Shown piece after piece: positions 37,222 to 46,652 of a stretch of 64,000 nucleotides of DNA. Position 1 is the first letter of the stretch; each line of letters begins with the position of its first letter. A model generated the notes under the pieces. The model did no database searches and had not been told where the DNA came from. It was given only the letters and a program-made list of their open reading frames with translations. Position numbers and translations under genes: made by a program. Source of the DNA: Duganella sacchari (lineage in GTDB: Bacteria > Pseudomonadota > Gammaproteobacteria > Burkholderiales > Burkholderiaceae_D); assembly GCF_900143065.1 (NCBI RefSeq), contig NZ_FRCX01000003.1, forward strand, positions 372,001 through 436,000, in the 5' to 3' direction.

Positions 37222-38349
37222 TCAGGCGCTCAGGTCGTGGCTGGCTTGACGGGTACGCAGTGCGATGGCGTTGCGGTGGCGCGCGCGCAGGCGCGGGTCG
37301 GTAATCAAGCGGCCCAGCGTTTCGCCTATCACCATTACCACGCCCAGCAGCGGCAACACCAGCATCAGGCCGGCGACGCCAGCGACCGAACCGCCAATAA
37401 AAATCATCAGCACGGTAATCAGGGGATGGATGTGCAGGCTGCGGCCCAGCGTGAGTGGCATGAATACGAAGTCATCCAGCAGGCGTACCAGGATGAACAC
37501 GCAGATCGCCAGGTAAGCCACCGATGGATCGGTGGGCGCATCGGTGGAGGCGACCATCACCACCAGCACGCAGCCGACGATGGAGCCCACATACGGCACC
37601 CACGCCAGCACCGCTGCAATCAGGCCCAGCACCAGCGGCGAGGACACGCCTATCGCCCACAGGCCAAACGCCAGCACCGCCGTATCGAGTATGGTCAGCC
37701 GTATCAGGCCCTGGAAGTAGCGGTGTGCGGTCTGGTCCACCTCGTGCAGCAGGCACAGTGTCCGTTCAAAGAAGGCATTGGGCACTGCGCGCGCCAAAAA
37801 TTTTTTAAAGCGCAGGCCATCGCGCAAAAAGAAAAAGGTCAGGAACGGCGCCAGCAGCAGCGAGGGCAGCCAGCCTGCGGCCGAGACCAGGATGTCGGTC
37901 AGGTGGGACTGGATGAAGTCGCCCGTGAAGGCGCTCATGCGCTGGTTGACGGTTTCCGCCAACTGCACTTGCCGCAATATCGGGAACTGCTGCTCCAGCG
38001 CCATCATCGTGTGGCGCACGAAGTCCAGGCCGCCCTGCAGATAGATGCCCAGCATGTCCTGCCATGACGTCGATGGCGTGGACTTCCAGAAGACGGCCGC
38101 CAGGATGGCCAGCGCTACCAGCAAGGTGAACACAGTGCCCACCAGCATGGTCGCCGCATTCTGGCTGAACCCCATGCGGATCAAGCGCTGCATGGGCGGC
38201 TGCAGGATGTAGTACAGCACGATGCCCAGCAAAAATGGAATCGCCAGGAACAGCATCTGCTGCAGCAAAAACAGCAGCACGCAGGTGGCGGCGATGATGC
38301 CGCTCCATACCACCGGGCCGCCGCGCTTCTGGGTCGGCAGCAGGTTCAT
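37222..38349 (-). CDS. AI-2E family transporter (PerM/YdiK-like)
   Basis: A 375-residue membrane protein of the AI-2E exporter superfamily: paired N-terminal spans (about 15-90), a long extracytoplasmic loop, then spans with LLAPFLTFFFLRDG, VLAWVPYVGSIVGC and the C-terminal IFIGGSVAGVAGLMLVLPLLGV. Members export small molecules or act as Na+/H+ antiporters; the substrate cannot be read from sequence. It follows the cNMP-binding gene with a 4-base overlap, so both are co-expressed. Confidence 0.88.
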   Translation of the reverse strand: MNLLPTQKRGGPVVWSGIIAATCVLLFLLQQMLFLAIPFLLGIVLYYILQPPMQRLIRMGFSQNAATMLVGTVFTLLVALAILAAVFWKSTPSTSWQDMLGIYLQGGLDFVRHTMMALEQQFPILRQVQLAETVNQRMSAFTGDFIQSHLTDILVSAAGWLPSLLLAPFLTFFFLRDGLRFKKFLARAVPNAFFERTLCLLHEVDQTAHRYFQGLIRLTILDTAVLAFGLWAIGVSSPLVLGLIAAVLAWVPYVGSIVGCVLVVMVASTDAPTDPSVAYLAICVFILVRLLDDFVFMPLTLGRSLHIHPLITVLMIFIGGSVAGVAGLMLVLPLLGVVMVIGETLGRLITDPRLRARHRNAIALRTRQASHDLSA

Positions 38350-38828
38350 AGCGCCTCGACTTGCGGCTGGCCGCCCATCCAGTCACGCAGGCGGCGGCCG
38401 ATGTGGCGTGCCAGGGCCAGCGAAATCTTGTAGCCGATCACGGGATCGGTTTCCATCAGGCCCATGAAGTCGGCGCGGAAGAACACCGCCAGTTCGCAGT
38501 TATCCAGCGCACGCGTCTGCGCGTTGCGAGGCGAGTTGTCCAGCAAGGCCAGGTCGCCAAAGAAGGAGCCGGCCGACAGTTCGGCCACCACCTCACGCCC
38601 GGCGCCCAGCTGGCGGCTGATGATGACGCGGCCCGACATCACCAGATACAGTGCCTGTCCCTCTTCGCCTTCGTCAAAGATGATTTCATCGGCCAGGTAG
38701 CGGCGCTCGTGCATGAGGCCATCAACGATTTTCAGTTCGAGCGGCGTCAGCGACGAGAACAGGGCTGATGCTTTCAAACGCAGCAGGCGTGGCGACAGCT
38801 CGGGCGATCTGAGGAAACCGAAAATCAA
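38346..38828 (-). CDS. cyclic nucleotide-binding domain protein
   Basis: A 160-residue single-domain protein of the CAP/CNB fold (about 20-140): LFSSLTPLELKIVDGLMHERRYLADEIIFDEGEEG, and the phosphate-binding cassette FFGDLALLDNSPRNAQTRA, where the usual FGE is FGD. No DNA-binding domain follows, so it acts as a sensor or partner protein. It overlaps the transporter gene by 4 bases, which suggests it controls that transporter; this is inference. The ligand (cAMP, cGMP or none) is not certain given the E-to-D change. Confidence 0.85.
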   Translation of the reverse strand: MIFGFLRSPELSPRLLRLKASALFSSLTPLELKIVDGLMHERRYLADEIIFDEGEEGQALYLVMSGRVIISRQLGAGREVVAELSAGSFFGDLALLDNSPRNAQTRALDNCELAVFFRADFMGLMETDPVIGYKISLALARHIGRRLRDWMGGQPQVEAL

Positions 38829-38910
38829 GGGAACTCCAGGGTGGGGATAAGGGGTGTCCCCGGTATTGTCGCCGGTTTTCCCCTGTTGCTGCGTGTTTGT
38901 TGTTAAGAAA

Positions 38911-39516
38911 TCACAGCTGCACTGTGCCTTGCAGCGGTAGTGCCGGCTCCAGGTGGCTGGTCAGCACGATGCACTGGCGTTGCAGGCGCTCCGGCGTGGA
39001 TAGCTGCTGGCGCAGGTAGGCGACCGCATCCACATCGAGGCCATTGAAGGGTTCGTCGATGAGCAGCAGTTTGACGGGCAGTGACAGCGCCAGCGACAGC
39101 TGCATTTTCTTGTGCTGGCCCAGCGACAGCGTGGTGACGGGCTGGTCCAGCGTCGGCAGCAGATGGAAGGCGGCCAGCTGGGCGTTGAGCTGTTCGGCAT
39201 CGGTGCCGGGATACAGCGAAACGTGCATGTCGAGGATTTCGCGGACCGTCAGCCACGGCAATTGTGGCGTGTCGCCACCGCAGTAGTAGCAGTGCAGACG
39301 GTAGGCCAGCGGCTGGGCGTGGATTTCGATATCGTCGATCCAGATCTTGCCCGTGTGCGGTGCGAGCACGCCGCACGCCAGCTTCAGCAGCGATGTCTTG
39401 CCGGCGCCATTCTCGCCACGCAGCCAGGTGATGCCGGCGCCCAGCCGCAGGTTGAACTGGCGGAACAGCGGGTGGCTGGCGTATTCAAAGTTGAGCTGCT
39501 CGATTCTTAATTCCAT
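38911..39516 (-). CDS. ABC transporter ATPase (small)
   Basis: A 201-residue ATPase with Walker A GENGAGKTS, signature LSLGQHKK, Walker B LLLIDEPFNGLD and a switch His in VLTSHLEP. The short length resembles CcmA- or YadG-like ATPases. It starts at 39516 (MELRIEQLNFEY) and overlaps the end of the permease gene by 10 bases; the frame continues further left into that gene but the first residues of the ABC fold fix the start. With the permease at 39507-40634 it forms a two-gene transporter of unknown substrate. Confidence 0.88.
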   Translation of the reverse strand: MELRIEQLNFEYASHPLFRQFNLRLGAGITWLRGENGAGKTSLLKLACGVLAPHTGKIWIDDIEIHAQPLAYRLHCYYCGGDTPQLPWLTVREILDMHVSLYPGTDAEQLNAQLAAFHLLPTLDQPVTTLSLGQHKKMQLSLALSLPVKLLLIDEPFNGLDVDAVAYLRQQLSTPERLQRQCIVLTSHLEPALPLQGTVQL

Positions 39517-40634
39517 AGTTCGCTTCCAATGGCGGTCAGGATGACGATGGCGCCGATGACCAGGCCGACGCGGCCGCGCGTGCTCAGACGGCGCAGCGAA
39601 ATGAGGGCGATTTGTGCGATGCCTGCGCAACAGATCCATACGCTTGCCACGGTGTGGCTGTAACCTGGTGCGCTGCGGCCCAGTGTGAGCGCGGCAAACC
39701 ACAGCAGCACGCCCACTCCCGGAAGCAGCGTGAACAGCATGGCCAGCCGGTACAGGTGTGCGGAAGGCACAGGCCAGCTGGCAGCGACAGGACGCAGCAG
39801 GGTGATCTGTTCGCTCACGGCCTTGTCGCCACGGTCAGTCAGCAGCATGGTCATCATGGCAGCGCTGATGCCCCAGACGATGGGCGGGATCAGGGGCGGA
39901 TGCCACATCCACACGGCGATGCTGCCCAGCGCGCCGGTGAGCAGCAAGGTCTGCTGGATGCCAACCACGTTTTCCGCGCGCCAGAACGGCAGCCAGAACA
40001 GTTGGCGCCAGTAATACGACAGCTTGGCCGCACCGCCGAAGACGCCGGGCTGCGCACTGCGGCGCACGGATGGTGCGGGACGATAGGCTGTCGGTGCCGG
40101 GCGGCTGCGGCCGGGCTTGCGTGCGGCAGGTGGCCGGGCGCGATGCATGAGGATCACGGTGGCCAGCAGCCAGCCCAGCAGCAGCGAGGCGACGGTCAGC
40201 ATGATGGCCTGCGGTGCGACGGAACGCAGCCAGTCGGGCCACTGGTACAGCCAGATGGCAGCAGAGATGGCATAAGCGCCGCTGAGCGGACCCACGATCA
40301 TGCCGGCCACAGCGGCATCGGCCTGCCAGCGCTGGCGGGCCGTGATGGGCAGCGGCCGGCTCCACGCGATCACGGCGGCGGGATGCAGGCGCTTGCGCAG
40401 CAGCCACACGGGCGCGGTGATGAACAGGGTCTGGCCGATAAACAATCCCAGCGCTTGCGGCCACGGCTGGGTGGCGGCAAACAAACCGGGCAAGGCAATC
40501 ACCGCGATCAAACCCAGCAGTACCTGGGCAAAGATCAGCAAGATGTATTCGAGGGAGCTTTTAAGGCTGGCGGCAAATTGCAGCAGGGCATGCCTGGCCA
40601 AGCGGAGACGAAAGCGCGGGTAGGAGGTTTTCAT
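39507..40634 (-). CDS. ABC transporter membrane protein
   Basis: A 375-residue polytopic protein with about nine or ten hydrophobic segments and a basic, Pro/Arg-rich cytoplasmic loop (about 168-192). It shows no named domain but is encoded directly upstream of, and overlaps, a small ABC ATPase, which makes it the cognate permease. Substrate unknown. It lies just beyond the terminator of the tRNA operon transcribed in the same direction. Confidence 0.7.
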   Translation of the reverse strand: MKTSYPRFRLRLARHALLQFAASLKSSLEYILLIFAQVLLGLIAVIALPGLFAATQPWPQALGLFIGQTLFITAPVWLLRKRLHPAAVIAWSRPLPITARQRWQADAAVAGMIVGPLSGAYAISAAIWLYQWPDWLRSVAPQAIMLTVASLLLGWLLATVILMHRARPPAARKPGRSRPAPTAYRPAPSVRRSAQPGVFGGAAKLSYYWRQLFWLPFWRAENVVGIQQTLLLTGALGSIAVWMWHPPLIPPIVWGISAAMMTMLLTDRGDKAVSEQITLLRPVAASWPVPSAHLYRLAMLFTLLPGVGVLLWFAALTLGRSAPGYSHTVASVWICCAGIAQIALISLRRLSTRGRVGLVIGAIVILTAIGSELWN

Positions 40635-40671
40635 TGCACGCCAGCATACCTGTTATTGCTGAAGCGGAAAT

Positions 40672-40700
40672 GAAAAAGGCCCGATGCGAACATCGGGCCT
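40672..40700 (-). terminator. intrinsic terminator of the tRNA operon
   Basis: Read on the minus strand, AGGCCCGATG pairs with CATCGGGCCT around a 4-base loop (40677-40700) and is followed by a T run (complement of the A run 40673-40677). It ends the Val-Asp-Asp tRNA transcript. Confidence 0.9.
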
Positions 40701-40712
40701 TCTTCTGAATAT

Positions 40713-40789
40713 TGGCGGAGCGGACGGGGCTCGAACCCGCGACCCCCGGCGTGACAGGCCGGTATTCTAACCAACTGAACTACCGCTCC
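40713..40789 (-). tRNA. tRNA-Asp (GTC), copy 2
   Basis: A 77-base tRNA on the minus strand starting GGAGCGGTAGTTCAGTTGG, with anticodon GTC in the loop CTGTCAC and TTCGAGC in the T arm. The acceptor stem GGAGCGG pairs with CCGCTCC, with G73 as discriminator and an encoded CCA end. It is identical to the copy at 40821-40897. Confidence 0.97.
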
Positions 40790-40820
40790 TTGTTGGGTCC
40801 TACTAAACTCAATATCTCGT

Positions 40821-40897
40821 TGGCGGAGCGGACGGGGCTCGAACCCGCGACCCCCGGCGTGACAGGCCGGTATTCTAACCAACTGAACTACCGCTCC
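40821..40897 (-). tRNA. tRNA-Asp (GTC), copy 1
   Basis: A 77-base tRNA with the same sequence as the other tRNA-Asp: anticodon GTC, CCA encoded. The spacer between the copies is 31 bases, so the genes are transcribed together with the upstream tRNA-Val. Confidence 0.97.
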
Positions 40898-40918
40898 AAT
40901 TCGTTTTTCAAGTTTTAC

Positions 40919-40994
40919 TGGTGGGTGCTGAGAGGCTCGAACTCCCGACCTACGCCTTGTAAGGGCGCCGCTCTACCAACTGAGCTAAGCACCC
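40919..40994 (-). tRNA. tRNA-Val (TAC)
   Basis: A 76-base tRNA on the minus strand: GGGTGCTTAGCTCAGTTGG at the 5' end, anticodon loop CTTACAA giving anticodon TAC, T arm GTTCGAGCC and encoded CCA. It is the first gene of the Val-Asp-Asp cluster; its promoter should lie in 40995-41080. Confidence 0.96.
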
Positions 40995-41143
40995 AGTAAA
41001 CTTGTCAGCGTTGTTTCATTTAACTGCTACAACTGCTGAACGAGGCCGTATTCTACAGGGCACCGAAACGATTTCGCAAGGGGTTTTGAAAATTATTTAG
41101 AAAATTGTTTTGCAGCCTCGTGCAGCGATGTCAATATTGCTTC

Positions 41144-42415
41144 ATGAATTCTACTCTTGATCCCTTGTACCAGCGCGTGAGCGCGCGGCTGATGCCGTTC
41201 CTGTTCTTGTGCTTCGTGGCCGCCTATCTGGACCGCGTCAATGTCGGCTTCGCCAAACTGCAGATGCAGGCCGACCTGCAATTCAGTGACGCGGTGTACG
41301 GCGTCGGCGCCGGGATTTTCTTCATCGGCTATTTTTTGTTCGAGGTGCCATCCAATCTGCTGATGACGCGCACCGGCGCGCGCATCTGGATTGCCCGCAT
41401 CATGATCAGCTGGGGACTGATCTCCTCGGCGCTCATGTTCACCAGCAGTGTGACGACGTTTTATGTGCTGCGCTTTCTGCTGGGCGCGGCCGAGGCGGGC
41501 TTCTTCCCCGGCATCATCCTGTACCTGACCTACTGGTACCCGGCCCAGCGCCGTGCGCGCATGGTGGCGGTGTTCATGAGCGGCGTGGCAGTGGCGGGCG
41601 TGGTTGGCGGTCCGCTGTCCGGCTGGATCATGAAAACTTTCGCCGGCGTCAATGGCTGGAGCGGCTGGCAGTGGCTGTTCCTGCTCGAAGGCCTGCCTTC
41701 GGTGCTGATCGGCGTGTGGACGCTGTTCTATCTGGACGACGGCATCCGCAGCGCGCGCTGGCTCAGCGAGCAAGACAAGCAGACGCTGGAACGCGAGATC
41801 GCCGCCGACCGCCAGGTGCAGCAGCATATGCCGCTGGCGCAGGTGTTCAGCAGCGGCAAGGTGTGGCTGCTGGCGCTGGTCTACCTCCTGTGCGTGATGG
41901 GTTTGTATGGCGTAAGTTTCTGGCTGCCGCAACTCATCAAGAACAGCGGCGTGACCGATGTGCTGGATATCGGCCTGCTGTCCGCCGTGCCGTATTGTGT
42001 GGCGGCCGTGGTGATGATACTGGCCGCGCGCCATTCCGACCGCAGCGGCGAGCGCCGCTGGCACACGGCGCTTGCCGCGCTGGCCGGCGCGGCGGGATTG
42101 GTGACGGCCACCATCTACAGCGACAACACGGTGATTGCGCTGGCGGCGCTGAGCGTGGCCACGGCCGGTATCCTGTCCACCTTCCCCATCTTCTGGAGCC
42201 TGCCGACCGCGATGCTGGGCGGCGCGGCCGCAGCGGCGGGCATTGCGATGATTAACTCGGTTGGCAATTTGGCCGGCTTCGTGGCGCCCTACCTGGTGGG
42301 CGTGGTGCGCGATGCGACCGGCAGCACCGCCAGCGGCATGTATCTGATTGCCGCCAGTCTGCTGGCCGGCGCGGTGCTGGTGGTGGCTGCGGTGCGGCGA
42401 TTACCTGGGACGTAA
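41144..42415 (+). CDS. MFS transporter, anion:cation symporter family
   Basis: A 423-residue 12-span transporter. The first helix RLMPFLFLCFVAAYLDRVNVGFAKLQM is the hallmark of the ACS family (phthalate, tartrate, hexuronate, galactonate permeases). Further motifs are FEVPSNLLMTRTGARIWIARIMI after helix 2 and LGAAEAGFFPGIILYLTYWYP. The family moves organic acid anions with protons. The substrate is open: no catabolic genes are adjacent. The start at 41144 (MNSTLDPLYQRV) is the usual N terminus; an upstream in-frame ATG at 41105 is unlikely. Confidence 0.92.
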   Translation: MNSTLDPLYQRVSARLMPFLFLCFVAAYLDRVNVGFAKLQMQADLQFSDAVYGVGAGIFFIGYFLFEVPSNLLMTRTGARIWIARIMISWGLISSALMFTSSVTTFYVLRFLLGAAEAGFFPGIILYLTYWYPAQRRARMVAVFMSGVAVAGVVGGPLSGWIMKTFAGVNGWSGWQWLFLLEGLPSVLIGVWTLFYLDDGIRSARWLSEQDKQTLEREIAADRQVQQHMPLAQVFSSGKVWLLALVYLLCVMGLYGVSFWLPQLIKNSGVTDVLDIGLLSAVPYCVAAVVMILAARHSDRSGERRWHTALAALAGAAGLVTATIYSDNTVIALAALSVATAGILSTFPIFWSLPTAMLGGAAAAAGIAMINSVGNLAGFVAPYLVGVVRDATGSTASGMYLIAASLLAGAVLVVAAVRRLPGT

Positions 42416-42487
42416 TCGCCGCCGTGCGGGCATTGCCGGAGAATGGTTTCTGTCGATACGACATGACCACTCACCAAGGAGATCATC

Positions 42488-42841
42488 ATGAATGCAGCCA
42501 ATATCGCCACCCAATACCTGGCCATCTGGAATGAACGCGATGCCGCCGCCCGCCGCGCGCTGGTCGCCAAAGCCTTCAGCCTGGACGCCAGCTATATCGA
42601 TCCCATGATGCGCGGCGCCGGCCATGACGGCATCGACGCCATGATCGCTGGCGCCCAGGGCCAGTTCCCCGGCTACCGCTTCGAACTGGCGGGAACGCCG
42701 GACGGCCACAACGACGTGGTGCGTTTCTCGTGGTCGCTGGCGGCGCCGGGCAGTGCGCCGGTCGCGTTTGGCACCGACGTCGCCAAAGTAGCGCCGGACG
42801 GCCGCCTGGCCAGCATCACCGGCTTCCTGGACGCAGCCTGA
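42488..42841 (+). CDS. NTF2/SnoaL-like protein
   Basis: A 117-residue protein of the NTF2-like (SnoaL) fold: an N-terminal helix IATQYLAIWNERDAAARRALVAKAF, then YIDPMMRGAGHDGIDAMI, and beta strands ending ASITGFLD. Such cone-shaped domains are ligand-binding or isomerase scaffolds. AAGGAGATCATC precedes the ATG. It lies 40 bases before an alpha/beta hydrolase and an XRE regulator, with which it probably forms an operon. Role unknown. Confidence 0.85.
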   Translation: MNAANIATQYLAIWNERDAAARRALVAKAFSLDASYIDPMMRGAGHDGIDAMIAGAQGQFPGYRFELAGTPDGHNDVVRFSWSLAAPGSAPVAFGTDVAKVAPDGRLASITGFLDAA

Positions 42842-42881
42842 GTCCGCAGCCCCTTATCATTGCCTTCTCAAGGAGACCATC

Positions 42882-43712
42882 ATGTCCGCCATCAGCGCAC
42901 CAGGTTTTATCCGTACCGGCGACGGCGTCGATCTGTTCTACCGCGACTGGGGCCAGGGCGAGCCGGTGCTGTTCATCGCCGGCTGGTCGCTGCCGTCGGA
43001 CATGTGGCAGTACCAGATGTTGGCGCTGTCGCAGCGTGGCCTGCGCTGCATCGCCTTCGACCGCCGCGGCCATGGCCGTTCCAGCGACCCCGGGCGCGGC
43101 TACGACTTCGATACGCTGGCCGATGACATTGCCGCCGTGATTGATGCGCTGGGCCTGGAGCAGGTCATGCTGGTCGGCCATTCGATGGGCTGCAATGAAA
43201 TCATCCGCTACCTGAGCCGCCATGGCGAGGCGCGTGTCAAGCGCGTCGCCCTGCTCGGCACGATGACGCCGATGATTTGCCGCGATGACAGCAATCCCGA
43301 TGGACTCGACCCGGCGCTGCTGGCGTTCTTCCGCACGCAGGAACTGGGCCGCGATTTTCCAGCCTGGATCGACGGGAACATGCCGCCGTTCCTGGCACCG
43401 GACACGTCGCCTGGGATCGCCAACTGGTTGCGTCAACTGGCGCTGGGTGCGTCGTTGCAGGCGCTGGTGGAATGCAACCGCGCGCTGGCCAGCGCCGATT
43501 TCCGCGCCGAGCTGGCGCGCATCAGCACGCCGGTGTTGCTGATCGCCGCCGACCAGGATGTCAGCGCCCCGTTCGAGCTGACCGCCAAACCAACTGCGGC
43601 GCTGCTGCCCAACGCGCAACTGCGCATGTATCAAGGCGCACCGCATGGCATGTTCGTCACCCACACAGAGCGCGTCAATGACGACCTGCTGACGTTCCTG
43701 GATGCGGCATGA
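42882..43712 (+). CDS. alpha/beta hydrolase
   Basis: A 276-residue alpha/beta-hydrolase. The nucleophile elbow is GHSMG (Ser about 89), the oxyanion segment is FIAGWSLPSDMW, and FDRRGHGRSSDP is the usual strand-5 loop. The acid is likely the Asp in AADQDV and the His is in PHGMF. The overall pattern is that of non-heme chloroperoxidase/esterase-like members. Substrate unknown. It overlaps the downstream XRE gene by 4 bases (ATGA), so the hydrolase and the regulator are coupled. Confidence 0.9.
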   Translation: MSAISAPGFIRTGDGVDLFYRDWGQGEPVLFIAGWSLPSDMWQYQMLALSQRGLRCIAFDRRGHGRSSDPGRGYDFDTLADDIAAVIDALGLEQVMLVGHSMGCNEIIRYLSRHGEARVKRVALLGTMTPMICRDDSNPDGLDPALLAFFRTQELGRDFPAWIDGNMPPFLAPDTSPGIANWLRQLALGASLQALVECNRALASADFRAELARISTPVLLIAADQDVSAPFELTAKPTAALLPNAQLRMYQGAPHGMFVTHTERVNDDLLTFLDAA

Positions 43713-44527
43713 GTGCGGCCACCGAATATTTCAGCGACTTTGCCGCAGCGCTCAAGTACTGGCGCGGCAAGCGCGGCTACAGCCAGCTGCGTTTGTCAAC
43801 CGAGAGCGAAATCTCCCAGCGCCACATCAGCTTTTTGGAAAGCGGCCGTTCGCAGCCCAGCAAGGAGCTGATCCTCAAGCTGGGCATGGTGCTGGAGGTG
43901 CCACTGCGCCAGCGCAATGCCATGCTGCTGTCCGCAGGTTTCGCGCCGGCCTACCAGGAACGCAATCTGTCCGATCCCGAACTCAAGGCGGTGCGCCAGG
44001 CGCTGGAATTCATGCTGGCGCAGCAGGCGCCGTATCCCGCGCTGGTGGTGGACCGTCTGTGGAATCTGCTGATGCTCAACGAACCGGCGCTGCATATGCT
44101 GCGCTGGCTGCACGGCCTGCCACCCGATGCACAATTACCCACCGACGGCTCGCTCAACGTGATCCGCCAGACGCTGGACCCGAACGGCCTGCGTCCCTAT
44201 CTCGCCAATTGGGAAGACGTCAGCGCCGACCTGCTGTTATGGATACAGCGCGAAGCCATGAGTGATGGTCCCGGCAGCGAAGCCACGGTGCTGCTCAGCG
44301 ATCTGCTGGCGCTGCCCGGCATCGCTGGCATGCCGCGCATTCCCAACCTGGACCGCCGCGCCTTGCCTTTTCTACCCATGACCTTGCGCAAGGACGGCGT
44401 GGAGCTGAATCTGTTCACCACCATCGCCACGCTGGGCACGCCGCATGACGTGACAGTGCATGAACTGCGCGTGGAAAATTTCTTCCCGGCCGACGAAGCC
44501 ACGGCCAACTGGTTCAAGCAGCGCTAG
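43709..44527 (+). CDS. XRE transcriptional regulator with MmyB-like ligand domain
   Basis: A 272-residue regulator: an N-terminal helix-turn-helix (about 12-68: LKYWRGKRGYSQLRLSTES, ISFLESGRSQPS) and a C-terminal MmyB-type PAS-like domain (about 100-270, YPALVVDRLWNLLMLNEPAL; ending TVHELRVENFFPADEATANWF). MmyB-type domains bind fatty-acid-like ligands. Placed at the end of the NTF2/hydrolase cluster and translationally coupled to the hydrolase, it probably controls these genes. Confidence 0.9.
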   Translation: MSAATEYFSDFAAALKYWRGKRGYSQLRLSTESEISQRHISFLESGRSQPSKELILKLGMVLEVPLRQRNAMLLSAGFAPAYQERNLSDPELKAVRQALEFMLAQQAPYPALVVDRLWNLLMLNEPALHMLRWLHGLPPDAQLPTDGSLNVIRQTLDPNGLRPYLANWEDVSADLLLWIQREAMSDGPGSEATVLLSDLLALPGIAGMPRIPNLDRRALPFLPMTLRKDGVELNLFTTIATLGTPHDVTVHELRVENFFPADEATANWFKQR

Positions 44528-44532
44528 CGGAG

Positions 44533-45354
44533 TTAGTGCGCTGGCAGCGCGTCGAGAATGTCGTGCGTGCCATTGCTGAAAATCTGGCGCGTGATGTCTT
44601 CGCCCAGATAGCGTGCATAAATACGCTGCACCGTGCCGTCTGCCACGATCGCGCGCAGCGTGTCCGCATAGGCTTGCAGAACCTTGGGCGGCACCTTGTT
44701 GGAAACATACATGCCGACCAGCGCGCGTGGCGATTCGGCAAACGGCGTGCCGGTCATCTTGCCCATCATGCCGAACGCGCGCTGATGCAGCACATGGATG
44801 GCGGGCGGCGCCAGCGTGCCTTCCGCGCGGCCGGCCTGAATTTTCCGGAACACCACGCCGTAATCGTTGACGTATTCCAGCCGGCCCAGTTTTTGCAGAC
44901 GGTCCATTTGCGCGGCCGTGGCGGTGGAATAGGAAATCCCACGCGTGACGTTGAGGCGGGCTTTGCTGTGCTCGACAAAATCGGCCAGGCTGCGGAATTT
45001 GCCGGCGTGCTTGTTCAACAGCAGCAGCTCAAACTGGGTGGAGGTGTACGGCAGCCAGACGCCATAGCGGTCGCGCTCTGGAGTACGCAGCGACGCCCCC
45101 GTCAGGTCCAGCTCGTTGTTGAAGAATTGCGCGTATAACCGGCCGTGCGGATACCAGCGGATATGGAATTGGCAGCCGCTGCGCTTGCGCATTTCGGCCA
45201 GCACATCCACGGTGCTGCCGCGGAAGCTGGCGCCGTCCCGGAAAGCCGAGTAACCGAGGTCGCTCAGACCCACGCTGGCGGGCGGGCATGCCCCATGGGC
45301 CGCAGCGAGCGGCAGCCAGCAGGCCAGCAAAACGGTGGTCAGGCGTTTGGTCAT
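44533..45354 (-). CDS. periplasmic amino-acid-binding-type protein (SBP family 3)
   Basis: A 273-residue exported protein: signal peptide (ends AAAHGAC), then a periplasmic-binding fold of the family 3 type (LGYSAFRDGASFRGSTVDVLAEMRKR; ELDLTGASLRTPERDRYG; LNVTRGISYSTATAAQM). No transporter genes adjoin it, so it may be an orphan binding or sensing protein, as is frequent in betaproteobacteria. It is convergent with the XRE gene, whose stop lies 5 bases away. Confidence 0.8.
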   Translation of the reverse strand: MTKRLTTVLLACWLPLAAAHGACPPASVGLSDLGYSAFRDGASFRGSTVDVLAEMRKRSGCQFHIRWYPHGRLYAQFFNNELDLTGASLRTPERDRYGVWLPYTSTQFELLLLNKHAGKFRSLADFVEHSKARLNVTRGISYSTATAAQMDRLQKLGRLEYVNDYGVVFRKIQAGRAEGTLAPPAIHVLHQRAFGMMGKMTGTPFAESPRALVGMYVSNKVPPKVLQAYADTLRAIVADGTVQRIYARYLGEDITRQIFSNGTHDILDALPAH

Positions 45355-45435
45355 TGTTGCAGTGTAGCATTAGCAACTTGCGGTCAGGGCAGTTTCCGTG
45401 GATACTGTATGCATTCCCAGTAATCGTTCTGCATT

Positions 45436-46584
45436 ATGGCTGAAGCCGAGCGCCGCATTGCCCACATCGACATGGATGCGTTTTTCGCGTCGGTCGAGCT
45501 GTTGAGTTACCCGCAGCTGCGCGGCCAGCCCGTGGTCATCGGTGGCCGCGGCCATGCGCCGGAGCAGCGCGCAGATGGCTCATATGTGTTTGCGCGCCTG
45601 CGTGATTACGTGGGGCGCGGCGTCATCACGACGGCCACCTACGAAGCGCGCGCGTTGGGCGTGGGTTCGGCCATGGGCATGATGAAGGCGGCCAAGCTGG
45701 CGCCGGATGCGATCTTGCTGCCGGCCACGTTTGACGCCTACCGCCACTATTCGCGGCTGTTCAAGGAAGCGGTGGCCAGCATTGCGCCGGCTATCGAGGA
45801 CCGCGGCATCGATGAAATCTTTGCCGACCTCACGCATGTGGAAGGCGAAACGCGTGCGCTGGCGGCGCGCATCAAGCAGGCGGTGCTGGATGCCACCGGC
45901 CTTACGTGTTCGATCGGCGTCACGCCCAACAAGCTGCTGTCGAAAATCTGTTCGGACCTGGAAAAGCCGAACGGGTTGACGGTGCTGGGGTTTGAAGACA
46001 TTCCCGCGCGCATCTGGCCGCTCAATGTGCGCAAGGTGAACGGCATTGGTCCCAAGGCGACGGCCAAGCTGGCTTCGCTGGGTATCGAAACCGTGGGGCA
46101 GCTGGCGCATACCGACCAGGGGCTGCTGCAGGATTATTTCGGCGCGCATTATGCGGCGTGGCTGGCGCGCGCGGCGCGCGGCATCGACGAGCGGGAAATT
46201 TCCACCAGCCGAGAGAGCAAGTCGATGTCGCGCGAGACCACGTTTGAACGCGACCTGCATGCGCGCCAGGACCGCGATGCGCTCTCGGCGATTCTGGTGC
46301 GGTTGTGCGAGCGGCTGGCGGAAGATTTGAAGCGCAAGAATTACGTCAGCCGCACCATTGCCGTCAAGCTGCGCTATGACGATTTCCAGATCGTCAGCCG
46401 CAATGTCACCTTGCCGTTGCCGGTGGCGGATGCCGACCAGATCCTGCACGCGGCGCGTGAATGTCTGAAGCGGGTGCCGCTGCAACGCAAGCTGCGCCTG
46501 CTGGGCGTGCGCGCCAGCGCACTGGAACCTCCCGGCGCCATGGCGCGGATACCACAGCCGGTGCAAGGCGATTTATTTGCCTGA
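45436..46584 (+). CDS. dinB: DNA polymerase IV (Y-family)
   Basis: A 382-residue translesion polymerase. Catalytic residues lie in [13 protein letters not shown] and [10 protein letters not shown] (the usual SxDE is GIDE). The helix-hairpin-helix [18 protein letters not shown] and the C-terminal little-finger domain follow, ending in the beta-clamp-binding motif QGDLFA. A stretch of about 30 residues after VVIGG ([21 protein letters not shown]) is longer than in E. coli DinB (351 residues). It is error-prone on undamaged DNA and bypasses lesions. No LexA box was recognised upstream. Confidence 0.93.
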   Translation: MAEAERRIAHIDMDAFFASVELLSYPQLRGQPVVIGGRGHAPEQRADGSYVFARLRDYVGRGVITTATYEARALGVGSAMGMMKAAKLAPDAILLPATFDAYRHYSRLFKEAVASIAPAIEDRGIDEIFADLTHVEGETRALAARIKQAVLDATGLTCSIGVTPNKLLSKICSDLEKPNGLTVLGFEDIPARIWPLNVRKVNGIGPKATAKLASLGIETVGQLAHTDQGLLQDYFGAHYAAWLARAARGIDEREISTSRESKSMSRETTFERDLHARQDRDALSAILVRLCERLAEDLKRKNYVSRTIAVKLRYDDFQIVSRNVTLPLPVADADQILHAARECLKRVPLQRKLRLLGVRASALEPPGAMARIPQPVQGDLFA

Positions 46585-46652
46585 GCCCGGGCCGGTATCA
46601 GCGTGTAAAATGGCGCTCTTTTGCAATCTCCGAAACAAGGCCTGTCAACTTT

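Noticed and set aside
40631..40882. Short frames over the tRNA genes on both strands (also 40712-40999)
   Set aside because: They translate tRNA-Asp and tRNA-Val sequences; the repeated peptide comes from the two identical tRNA copies.
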